NCBI GenBank assembly: GCA_007129335.1
Contig: SKVS01000338.1
Span: 1-12,381 of the forward strand
Length of the DNA stretch: 12,381 nucleotides
Source: Spirochaetaceae bacterium
GTDB taxonomy: Bacteria > Spirochaetota > Spirochaetia > DSM-27196 > Salinispiraceae
Direction of reading: 5' to 3'
The first letter of the stretch is position 1; each line of letters starts with the position of its first letter. Positions 1 through 6,473 of this stretch are shown here, piece after piece. Below the pieces are notes generated by a model. It ran no database searches and was not told the origin of the DNA. It saw only the letters and a list, made by a program, of their open reading frames with translations. The position numbers were made by a program, and so were the translations under genes.

Positions 1-281
1 CGAATTGCTTGTTTTTCGCATTTCCGGGTCTGTTTCCACTCCATCTATCCTTGGCAAGCAAGGATGTTCTGGTTGCTAGTTCTTGTCGTCCCGGAATTGC
101 TTGTTTTTCGCATTTCCAGGATTCTTATCCACTGCAAAGGTCCTTGCGTGCAAGGACCGAATAGTTCATATTTTCATTTGTCCTGGAAATGCTTGGGACA
201 TTTCCGGGTCTGCTTCCACTCCATCTATCCTTGGCAAGCAAGGATGTTCTGGTTGCTAGTTCTTGTCGTCCCGGAAATGTC
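1..281. repeat. Array of three 81-bp palindrome-bounded repeats (REPIN-like)
   Basis: Three units of exactly 81 bp lie at 19-99, 111-191 and 199-279, separated by 11 and 7 bp. Each begins CATTTCC(G/A)GG and ends with its reverse complement: CATTTCCAGGA at 111-121 pairs with TCCTGGAAATG at 181-191, and GACATTTCCGGG at 197-208 pairs with CCCGGAAATGTC at 270-281. Unit 1 has one mismatch in its outer arms. Each unit also holds a central hairpin: ATCCTTG/CAAGGAT at 47-53/59-65 and 227-233/239-245, and GGTCCTTGC/GCAAGGACC at 139-147/150-158. Units 1 and 3 are nearly identical (one difference in 78 bp, 19-96 versus 199-276). Unit 2 keeps the architecture but not the sequence. Bases 2-18 repeat 94-110, so the array probably continues to the left. 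No gene is seen in 1-255. Paired inverted ends resemble REPINs, but I do not recognise the family. Confidence 0.85.
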
Positions 282-744
282 TTAATTCAATTTCCTGTAC
301 CGTTCCAAATGCTTTGGTCAGAAAATCCTTCTTGAACTCCATTTTTTGGGTGAACTGTACTGAAAGCCAGGCTTCCACAATTTGTTGCCCAAGGAAAGGT
401 GCGGTAATCCAGCCCCCCATGGTAATGATGTTTGCATTATTAATGATCTTTGATCGTTCAGCAGAGAAAATATCTGTAACAACAGCAGCGTATATACCCT
501 TGTGCTTGTTCGCAACTATGGCCATTCCCTGGCCGGTACCGCAAATCAAAATACCTTTATCAGCATCACCCCGCTGAATAGCTTCGGCTACCTTGGGAGC
601 CTGTTCAACATAGGGCTTGGGTGCGTCCTCGCTCTCGATTCCAAAATCAATGAGTTCCACATCACCCCGCTCCTGCAGGTAGGATGCAATAGCTTTTTTC
701 AGGGGAAATCCTGAGAGGTCCGATGCAATAGCAATTTTCATCAT
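256..744 (-). CDS. RpiB/LacA-family sugar isomerase, possible 4-deoxy-4-sulfoerythrose isomerase (SqwI-like)
   Basis: The protein has the RpiB/LacAB fold signature: N-terminal IAIASD (Asp9), then the active-site loop ICGTGQGM with catalytic Cys68, and a NNAN segment near 102-105. These enzymes interconvert aldose and ketose phosphates in the cytoplasm. Compared by eye with E. coli RpiB, the His after the first Asp is Leu10, the ring-opening His of the HNDTN motif is Ile101, and the C-terminal phosphate-binding Arg residues are not evident. This argues against ribose 5-phosphate and fits a short, open-chain, non-phosphate substrate. With the split transketolase just upstream, an SqwI-type role (sulfoerythrose to sulfoerythrulose) is my favoured inference. 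Erythrulose-phosphate or other tetrose isomerisation is the alternative. AAGGAG lies 7 nt before the ATG at 744, so I prefer it over the GTG at 750 that overlaps the upstream stop. The last codons and the TAG stop lie inside the third repeat unit. Confidence 0.9.
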   Translation of the reverse strand: MMKIAIASDLSGFPLKKAIASYLQERGDVELIDFGIESEDAPKPYVEQAPKVAEAIQRGDADKGILICGTGQGMAIVANKHKGIYAAVVTDIFSAERSKIINNANIITMGGWITAPFLGQQIVEAWLSVQFTQKMEFKKDFLTKAFGTVQEIELRHFRDDKN

Positions 745-746
745 AA

Positions 747-1703
747 TCACGCTCCTTTTTTCCGTGCGACCACTTCCTGGGCTGCTTTTACAATATTGGG
801 GGAGGTAAGGCCAAACCGTTCCATGAGATACTCCTGGGTTGCAACCTCGCCGAATTCATCCTGAATCCCAATTCTTCGTAACAATGCAGGATGTTCCTCT
901 GCAAGAACCTCAGCAACTGCAGATCCGAGAAAATTCACCACCTGATGATTTTCACAGGTTACAAAGGCTCCGGTTTTTTTGGCGTACTGAACTATAAGAT
1001 CCCGGTCGATTGGTTTTATGGTGTGCATGTCAATAACCGCCGCAGAAATTCCGCTTTTTTCCAGTTCTTTTGCCGCCTCAAGAGCCTGGGGTACCATTAA
1101 AAATCCAGTTGCCACCAGGGTTACATCGGTTCCATCCCGCAGTACCTTGCCCTTGCCAAATTCAAAGGTTTCATTTTCGGGATACAGGGCTTGCCCGCCT
1201 TTCCGATGCAATCGCATATAAGTACAACCCTGGTATTTTGCGCTCTGTTTGACCAGTGCCCGGCAGCTGACATTGTCGCTGGGCTCAAAAACAACCAGTT
1301 TGGGAATGTTGCGCATGAGCCCACCGTCTTCGAATGACATATGGGTTCCCCCGTTGAAAGCCGCGCTCACCCCGGGATCGGTTCCCACCAGCTTTACATT
1401 CTGGTACGAATAGTTTCCCGATATGAAAAACTGATCGTAGGTTTTCCGGCCTGCAAAGGCGGTAAAGGTTGCAGCAAAGGGAATTTTTCCTACCGAGGAC
1501 AATCCCGCAGCAACCCCGGCCATATTGGCTTCGGCAACACCCACATTAAAAGCCCGGTCGGGAAAAGCCTGGGAAAAAGGTACGGTTCCGGTGGCCTTCA
1601 TCAGATCAGCCTCGACTATTACAATTCGTTCATCTTCTTTCGCCAGTTCAATGAGGGTTTCGGTGTACACCGACCTCATATCTAATTTTGCAAATTCTGA
1701 CAC
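747..1703 (-). CDS. Transketolase, C-terminal subunit (pyrimidine-binding half plus C-domain)
   Basis: 318 aa covering the transketolase PYR domain (about 8-175) and C-terminal domain (about 185-315). The PYR domain has NVGVAEANM with Glu58, the glutamate that activates thiamine diphosphate, then RKTYDQ near 86-91 and GGTHMSFEDGGLMRNIP with His121. The C-terminal domain begins near VTLVATG. Residues LHRKGGQ at about 165-171 lie where transketolases place a phosphate-binding Arg. It should pair with the N-terminal half encoded upstream to move two-carbon ketol groups between sugars. A split enzyme is normal for many anaerobes and for catabolic transketolases such as SqwGH of sulfoglycolysis. 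The GTG start at 1703 follows GGAAGGAG by 6 nt. The next gene starts within a few bases of its stop, so the two are coupled. Housekeeping pentose-phosphate use cannot be excluded, but the operon suggests a dedicated catabolic role. Confidence 0.93.
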   Translation of the reverse strand: MSEFAKLDMRSVYTETLIELAKEDERIVIVEADLMKATGTVPFSQAFPDRAFNVGVAEANMAGVAAGLSSVGKIPFAATFTAFAGRKTYDQFFISGNYSYQNVKLVGTDPGVSAAFNGGTHMSFEDGGLMRNIPKLVVFEPSDNVSCRALVKQSAKYQGCTYMRLHRKGGQALYPENETFEFGKGKVLRDGTDVTLVATGFLMVPQALEAAKELEKSGISAAVIDMHTIKPIDRDLIVQYAKKTGAFVTCENHQVVNFLGSAVAEVLAEEHPALLRRIGIQDEFGEVATQEYLMERFGLTSPNIVKAAQEVVARKKGA

Positions 1704-1824
1704 GGTTATCTCCTTCCAGTGTTTTGCCGGATACTTGTTCCAGCATTCAGCACCAATCCCCGCCTGATTTTCTTGTTCGAACCTGATTTCGGTTCACACA
1801 GGTGGGGAGGTAAAAACGTAATGA

Positions 1825-2646
1825 TTATCCAAGCGCTTTTATTGTTTCCAAAGCTGTAGCATGATCGAAAACCATGTTATGGTTTCCCAGATTTCCTTCA
1901 GCAAAGGCTGCACCCTTGCCCTTGATGGTGTCCATGACAATCATGCTTGGACGGCAGGTCTCAGCCTTCGCTTTGAGAATAGCCCGGTCCAGAGCTTCAA
2001 TATCATGCCCATCAACCCGTTGTACCGCCCAGCCGAAGGCAAGCCATTTAGAGGTCAAATCCTCAATGCTCATGATGTCGTTGGTGTATCCGTCAATTTG
2101 CATTTTGTTATTATCAGTAAAGGCAATTATTTCATGGAGCTTAAAATGCCCTGCGCACATGGCAGCTTCCCAAACCTGACCTTCATTACTTTCCCCATCT
2201 CCAATGATGACATACACCTTGGATTGTTGCCCATCGAGACGATGACCCAAGACTTTACCAATTGCTGTGGAAAGGCCCTGACCCAGAGAACCGGCGGTCA
2301 TGTCGATTCCGGGAGTCCGCACCATATCGCAGTGGCTGGGCAAACGGGTGCCGCCCTGATTCAGAGTATGTAACCAGTCCTTGGGGAAATAACCTTTGTC
2401 AGCCAAAGTACTGTACAGGGCAGGGCCTGCATGGCCTTTCGACAGAACCAGTTGATCCCGGTCTTTTCTGTCAGGATTTTTCGGATCGATGTTTTCCATA
2501 TGCCGGTAGTACAAGAGGGTTAGGGCTTCAATAATCGACAATGATCCGCCTATATGCCCTACGCCAAGGTATCCAATAGCATCCAGGGTGAGTTTCCGCA
2601 GCTCTTTAGCCTTTTCAGTCAGGGTCTGCAGTTCTTGCTTATCCAT
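1825..2646 (-). CDS. Transketolase, N-terminal subunit (thiamine-diphosphate pyrophosphate-binding half)
   Basis: 273 aa, the usual length for a split N-terminal transketolase. Visible motifs, in order: GHIGGSLS (His31), LSKGHAGPALY (His72), GSLGQGLS at 119-126, and the diphosphate/metal-binding GDGESNEG at 149-156 followed by DNNKMQIDG. It supplies the thiamine diphosphate and divalent-metal site and needs the C-terminal subunit encoded 121 bp downstream. It is first in the operon, divergent from the ROK regulator. The ATG at 2646 is preceded by GAAGGAG at 5 nt. The 121-bp gap before the C-terminal gene holds only a weak 5-bp stem (GAACC/GGTTC around 1778-1794) and no ORF. In the proposed pathway the pair would act twice, on sulfofructose and on sulfoerythrulose. 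The family assignment is firm; the substrate is inferred from context. Confidence 0.93.
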   Translation of the reverse strand: MDKQELQTLTEKAKELRKLTLDAIGYLGVGHIGGSLSIIEALTLLYYRHMENIDPKNPDRKDRDQLVLSKGHAGPALYSTLADKGYFPKDWLHTLNQGGTRLPSHCDMVRTPGIDMTAGSLGQGLSTAIGKVLGHRLDGQQSKVYVIIGDGESNEGQVWEAAMCAGHFKLHEIIAFTDNNKMQIDGYTNDIMSIEDLTSKWLAFGWAVQRVDGHDIEALDRAILKAKAETCRPSMIVMDTIKGKGAAFAEGNLGNHNMVFDHATALETIKALG

Positions 2647-2677
2647 GATGGCTCCTTCGGGGATAGTTATTTTCTTT

Positions 2678-2771
2678 ATGTAAATAAGTAAATACAGAGT
2701 AACAGATTTTCCGGTAATTTGTAAAGGATATTCTTATTTTCCTACCAAAAGAAAGTAAATGTTGCTACAAT
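2678..2771. promoter_or_regulatory. Divergent promoter/operator region between transketolase operon and ROK gene
   Basis: The 158-bp AT-rich gap between the divergent genes carries candidate signals for both directions. Toward rok there is an extended -10, TGCTACAAT, at 2763-2771 with only a poor -35. Toward the transketolase there is TGTAAA (reverse TTTACA) at 2720-2725 and a weak TACTCT -10 at 2696-2701, reverse strand. AAAGAAAGTAAAT at 2748-2760 abuts the rok -10 and recurs exactly at 7468-7480 in front of the ABC transporter. AAGTAAAT also occurs at 2686-2693, close to the expected transketolase start site. These are plausible ROK operators. The promoter hexamers are weak matches. Confidence 0.45.
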
Positions 2772-2804
2772 ACCTAAAGTACCCATGAAAAAGTTGGAAA
2801 CTGT

Positions 2805-3974
2805 ATGAAACATAAGGTCCTGCGAAGTTACAACATACGGGAAGCAAACGAAAAACTGGTTCTCAGTATTTTACAGAAAAACTCAGGAGTCAGCCAGTCA
2901 GAAGTTGTTCAGCTTACCGGTCTTAAAGCCCCTACGGTTTTCCGCATCTTCACCCTCCTTGAAGAAGCAGGAATAATACAAAGAAGCACAAGCCAACCGG
3001 TTGACTCAGAAAAAAAAGGCCGAAGACCGGTCTATTATTCCATTGTTCCCTCTGCATATTACATCATTGGAATAGATCTCTGGTCCCGATCGGCTGCAAT
3101 TGTTATTGAGGATTTCTCGGGTCACAGTGTTTACCAGCATATCCGGCCCTTGACCCCGAATATTCATGCCCAGGAATCTGCCCAGGTTCTGTGTGACCTC
3201 ATTGGCACTGCATTGAGTGCAACCAACATCCCAACTGACAAAATCCTGGGAATAGGCATAGCTGCACCGGGCAGGGTCGATATTACTACAAATACGGTTC
3301 TCTACTACAGCCGTATTGCAGAGATGGAAAACTTTCCCCTGGGAGAAATTGTGGAACGACGTTTCTCCATACCCGTAACCATGCATAATAATGCAGCAGC
3401 CGTGGCCCTGGCAGCCTACCGGTACGGAATTGCCCACGAATCCCCATCCATCCTTACTATTCTCATTCGCTCGGGAGTAGGAGGCAGCTTCATCCACGAA
3501 AAGAAAATTATGGTATCAAATGGGGCTACCACCCTGGAGCTGGGACACATGTCTCTCCATCTGGATGGGGAAAATTGTGAATGCGGCGGTCAGGGTTGTG
3601 TGGAATCCTATTTATCTGAGGATGCTTTTCTGGAAGAATTCTCCCAGGTATCCCAAATACAGGACATTACCGACCTGGACAGGCTTTCAGCCGATGAAAT
3701 CCCCACAGCAGTTCTGGATATTATTCATCAAAAAGGTACTATTCTTGCACAAACCATGCGAAACCTGTATTACCTCTTTGGTCCTCATTCCTTTCTCATT
3801 GTAACCCGTTCGAACCAGTTATCAAAAATCCTCGCAACCCAGGCAGAAACTATCCTCTCCAAGGACTCCCATTTATGTTCAGGTATTAAACTGACCATTC
3901 TTACCGGAAGTTACGACCCCGCCCAGGCCTGCAGGGGAGCTGCGGATCTCGTGCTGGATGATTTTTTCGGTTGA
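2805..3974 (+). CDS. ROK-family transcriptional repressor (NagC/XylR type)
   Basis: 389 aa, typical for ROK regulators. Residues about 14-60 form a winged helix-turn-helix (NEKLVLSILQ, then SQSEVVQLTGLKAPTVFRIF). The ROK domain follows: IGIDLWSRS at 88-96, LGIGIAAPGRV at 148-158, and the zinc motif with His248 and CECGGQGCVE at 258-267. The sugar-kinase catalytic Asp (usually in an NDAN-like motif) is replaced at MHNNAAA (Asn195/Asn196), so this is a sensor rather than a kinase. Such proteins release DNA when a pathway sugar binds. Its position divergent from the transketolase operon, and an operator-like motif repeated before the transporter gene, suggest local control. The ATG at 2805 has only a weak TTGGA upstream. 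A 7-codon ORF (2785-2808) ends across the start as ATGA and might couple translation. The 3' end overlaps the convergent gene by 96 bp. Confidence 0.93.
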   Translation: MKHKVLRSYNIREANEKLVLSILQKNSGVSQSEVVQLTGLKAPTVFRIFTLLEEAGIIQRSTSQPVDSEKKGRRPVYYSIVPSAYYIIGIDLWSRSAAIVIEDFSGHSVYQHIRPLTPNIHAQESAQVLCDLIGTALSATNIPTDKILGIGIAAPGRVDITTNTVLYYSRIAEMENFPLGEIVERRFSIPVTMHNNAAAVALAAYRYGIAHESPSILTILIRSGVGGSFIHEKKIMVSNGATTLELGHMSLHLDGENCECGGQGCVESYLSEDAFLEEFSQVSQIQDITDLDRLSADEIPTAVLDIIHQKGTILAQTMRNLYYLFGPHSFLIVTRSNQLSKILATQAETILSKDSHLCSGIKLTILTGSYDPAQACRGAADLVLDDFFG

Positions 3975-5078
3975 TCTGTTCTCAAACGATTCCCGGGCTG
4001 CAAGGGATATTTCCAGGGATTTATACCCATCTATCCACTGGGCAGGGCCAGGTTTGTTTGCATGAATTGCATCTACCGAGATTTTCACACACTCTTCAAT
4101 ATTGAAAGGCTCGGTAGCCTCTTCGCCCCAGGTCTGAACTTGTGCTTGCTCGGGTAAGGATCCAGGAGACCCAAAGCTCACAATACCACTGAAACTGGCT
4201 GATCCTCCATCCAGGGAACTATATTCTTCTTCTTTCAACCCACACCAGGCCGTCCCCTTCGTTCCGTGCAACTGAATGACCAGACTAAAATCATGCCCCG
4301 TGAGCGAATGGGAAATCTGAAAAATTCCCCCGTCTATCATTCTTCCCTGAATGAATGCTAAATCCTCAAAGTCAAAATCCTGGTAAATATCATCAACCCC
4401 ATGGCAAACCAGGGATTCCACCTCTGAACCGGTCAGATAGCGCAGCAAATCGAACCAGTGACAGGTTTCTTCAACGATAAGCCCTCCGCTGCGGCTTTTC
4501 TGCTGAATCCAGTTTTCCCACTTGTTACGTCGAAAGGCCTGCCTGAAATGGTACAGGGTGAAAGCCCGTATTCTTCCCAAGGAGCCTTGATCTACAAGGT
4601 CTTTCAGTTTTTGCACCGCAGGATTAACCCTGAATTCGTAACCAACAAGGAGCCGCTTCCCAGCAGTTTTTGCTGCCTTTTCGACCCTGCGTGCTCCATC
4701 CAGGGTCAGGGCCAGAGGTTTTTCCAGGATCAAATGTTTGCCTGCTTCCAGAAGCATTATGGCCAGTTCTTCGTGGGTATCATCGGGGGTACAAAGGCTG
4801 ACCAGCTCAATTTCCGGGTCACGGGCAATTTCTGAAGCATCTTCGTACACCCTGACCCCGATTTCTTCCCAAGTATTCTCCAGGAAGTTCTCCTGAAAAA
4901 AGGGAGGAAGAAACAGGGGACGAAGCACTCCCATGGCACCCTGTTCAAATGTACCTCCAACCTTAGCCCGTCTGGGAGCCCATTTATCTGCAACCGCGAC
5001 CAATTCAGCTTCTGGATGTTTCAAGTATCCTGAAACATGGGCCATACCAATGCCCAAACCAATGACCGCTGCTTTCAT
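3879..5078 (-). CDS. Gfo/Idh/MocA-family NAD(P)-dependent protein
   Basis: 399 aa. The N-terminal Rossmann fold has VIGLGIGMAH at 5-14, EKPLAL with Lys120 (the usual catalytic base), and GGLIVEETCHWFD with His207 and Asp210 in the C-terminal substrate domain. Most members oxidise sugars or inositols with NAD(P). Some relatives are NAD-dependent glycosidases, including the GH188 sulfoquinovosidases, so a glycosidase role is possible here. Residues about 37-70, between the second Rossmann strand and VRVYEDASEI, form an unusually long insertion rich in Gly, Phe and Pro. The recognisable family sequence ends near residue 370; the last ~30 residues are encoded over the 3' end of the convergent ROK gene and may be a read-on extension. 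The ATG at 5078 follows AAAGGA by 8 nt. It is third in the operon, separated from the amidohydrolase by the MITE-like element. The substrate cannot be read from the sequence. Confidence 0.88.
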   Translation of the reverse strand: MKAAVIGLGIGMAHVSGYLKHPEAELVAVADKWAPRRAKVGGTFEQGAMGVLRPLFLPPFFQENFLENTWEEIGVRVYEDASEIARDPEIELVSLCTPDDTHEELAIMLLEAGKHLILEKPLALTLDGARRVEKAAKTAGKRLLVGYEFRVNPAVQKLKDLVDQGSLGRIRAFTLYHFRQAFRRNKWENWIQQKSRSGGLIVEETCHWFDLLRYLTGSEVESLVCHGVDDIYQDFDFEDLAFIQGRMIDGGIFQISHSLTGHDFSLVIQLHGTKGTAWCGLKEEEYSSLDGGSASFSGIVSFGSPGSLPEQAQVQTWGEEATEPFNIEECVKISVDAIHANKPGPAQWIDGYKSLEISLAARESFENRSTEKIIQHEIRSSPAGLGGVVTSGKNGQFNT

Positions 5079-5121
5079 GGCTGAAATCCTTTCGTCCCCA
5101 GAGGAGACAATTCGTAATTAC

Positions 5122-5260
5122 AATCTGAGTCCCCTGAAAAAAGGTGCCCAGAGTTCCTAATGCGGCACAAATTGCCCCATAATATAGTGTCATTCCTTCG
5201 TAGTAAGCACCATTGGTGCCGCATTGTTACGCTAAACCCTTTTTTCAGGGGACTCAAATC
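5122..5260. mobile_element. 131-bp MITE-like element with 19-bp TIRs and 4-bp target duplication
   Basis: TGAGTCCCCTGAAAAAAGG at 5126-5144 is the perfect reverse complement of 5238-5256. The pair is flanked directly by AATC at 5122-5125 and AATC at 5257-5260, consistent with a 4-bp target-site duplication. A second inverted repeat lies inside (AATGCGGCAC at 5159-5168, GTGCCGCATT at 5216-5225), so the element can fold into a long imperfect hairpin. It has no coding capacity and looks like a non-autonomous derivative of a DDE insertion sequence whose family I cannot name. It sits wholly between the amidohydrolase stop and the Gfo start. Removing it with one AATC leaves a normal operon gap of about 54 bp. 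It could alter expression of the downstream Gfo gene. Confidence 0.85.
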
Positions 5261-5267
5261 TTGTTCA

Positions 5268-6473
5268 TCAAACCTTGGGATAACCAAGATTTATGATAGT
5301 AAAAACTTCGTCTTTTCTTTTCCCTGATTCTGGAATGCTGGAAAAAAACATGTCCAAATATGGCCGGGGATCTTTTTTTCCTTCGATTTTCTCAGGAATT
5401 ACCCTCCCAAAATTCATTCCCATAATGTTGTTCATTACGTCTTTCCCCAAACCAAGCCCCCGGAATAAGGGAGCTGAACCAGCTCCCGGATAGGGACTAA
5501 CCCCAACATCCTCGGTGCCCAGGAAATGTGTCAATCGGATAAACCGTTCCAGATTATTTCCCAGGCTTGTCCCGGGAAGAAGGGGTAAATCCATAGGAAG
5601 AAAAAAGCTGTCGGTTCCAAAGAGAATCCGATCGGAGTAAGCAGAGAAAAACTCCTGTGCCCGCCTGGGCTGACTGCCCCCATGACTGTTGAGGTTCTCA
5701 ATTCCTCCAAGGGCCGTAAAGAAATAGTTCCCTGGGGCAAGATCAACACTGACCAGGGGAAACTCATCCAAAAGCTTGCCTAACCGGGGCAGATCATGGG
5801 CCAAAAACAATAAATGGGGAAAAATAAACCGGGTGCCCGAAGCCTTCCGACACAGGGCCCAGGTCTGCTCCATGAGCTGTTCAAAAGCAGGAATATGTCC
5901 CTTTGGTGACCCATATACTCCCCGGGTATTCCAGAATTCCACGGGATCAGCAACATGAATGAGCACGGGCATGCCGAGTTCACCAGCACGGGAATAGGCA
6001 TCGATAAGCTTAGGATCATCCAGATTAATCCCTAATGCTGCCTGGAGTTCGGGCTTCCCCTCCCACATTTTTATTCCTGAAAAACCAGCACCGTACAGTG
6101 TCTCAACCTGATAAGCCGGATTCCAGGGTTCAGGGAAATTTGGATTAATCAGTGCCCGGTTATCGAAACATCCGAAACAATGAATGTTGCCTTTCCCCAG
6201 CTTTCTTTCTAAATACATTTTTGCCCCGAGAACTTCAGGGTTCCAATGTACCAATGGATCCCGTCCAGCCGGGTCGGACCGGTCAGCGGAGGTTCCAGTC
6301 AGGGGAAGAGAAAGGAGAGCCAACTGATCCAGGCCCAGTTGATCAACATACCGTTCAAGATCGCCTATTCTGCCCAAGTCACCAAAGTGCACATGCCCAT
6401 CGATCAACGGTCCTTGAAGGTCCAGTGGGAATAAGGAAGAATTTCTGCTCGCTTCATGGTGTATGGGGATCAT
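5268..6473 (-). CDS. Amidohydrolase-superfamily metal-dependent hydrolase (amidohydrolase_2 type)
   Basis: 401 aa with the (beta/alpha)8 amidohydrolase signature in order: LIDGHVHFGD with His27 and His29, FSGIKMWEG with Lys135, LIHVADP with His173, IFPHLLFLAHD with His220 and His226, and ILFGTDSFF with Asp288 as the catalytic Asp. Family members hydrolyse C-N, C-O or C-C bonds, or act as lactonases or decarboxylases; the substrate is not predictable here. Its ATG overlaps the upstream NagB-like stop as ATGA. No good ribosome-binding site lies at the usual distance (GGAG is 13 nt away), so translation is probably coupled. An amidohydrolase followed by sugar-isomerase-like and dehydrogenase genes recalls amino-sugar or lactone processing, but it is not NagA, which belongs to a different branch. 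I do not recognise a specific gene. Confidence 0.88.
   Translation of the reverse strand: MIPIHHEASRNSSLFPLDLQGPLIDGHVHFGDLGRIGDLERYVDQLGLDQLALLSLPLTGTSADRSDPAGRDPLVHWNPEVLGAKMYLERKLGKGNIHCFGCFDNRALINPNFPEPWNPAYQVETLYGAGFSGIKMWEGKPELQAALGINLDDPKLIDAYSRAGELGMPVLIHVADPVEFWNTRGVYGSPKGHIPAFEQLMEQTWALCRKASGTRFIFPHLLFLAHDLPRLGKLLDEFPLVSVDLAPGNYFFTALGGIENLNSHGGSQPRRAQEFFSAYSDRILFGTDSFFLPMDLPLLPGTSLGNNLERFIRLTHFLGTEDVGVSPYPGAGSAPLFRGLGLGKDVMNNIMGMNFGRVIPEKIEGKKDPRPYLDMFFSSIPESGKRKDEVFTIINLGYPKV

Noticed and set aside
1..281. CRISPR array
   Set aside because: Units are 81 bp with long inverted ends and short 7-11 bp separators, and two units are near-identical throughout. There is no repeat-spacer pattern and no cas gene.
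64..285. Plus-strand 73-codon ORF in the left repeat region
   Set aside because: It runs through two copies of the 81-bp repeat, so its peptide is itself duplicated, and it has no ribosome-binding site. It is a by-product of the repeat.
256..744. Housekeeping ribose-5-phosphate isomerase B
   Set aside because: Key His and Arg residues appear substituted and the gene is the last of a catabolic operon. The family call stands, but the substrate call does not.
1861..2373. Plus-strand ORF opposite the transketolase N-terminal gene
   Set aside because: Shadow of the conserved transketolase frame; no ribosome-binding site or family motif.
256..2646. D-apiose (apulose-4-phosphate) transketolase or tetritol pathway
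   Set aside because: These also use split transketolase or RpiB-like isomerases, but no kinase gene is present to make the phosphate substrates, and the neighbouring YihQ-like frame points to SQ. Not fully excluded.
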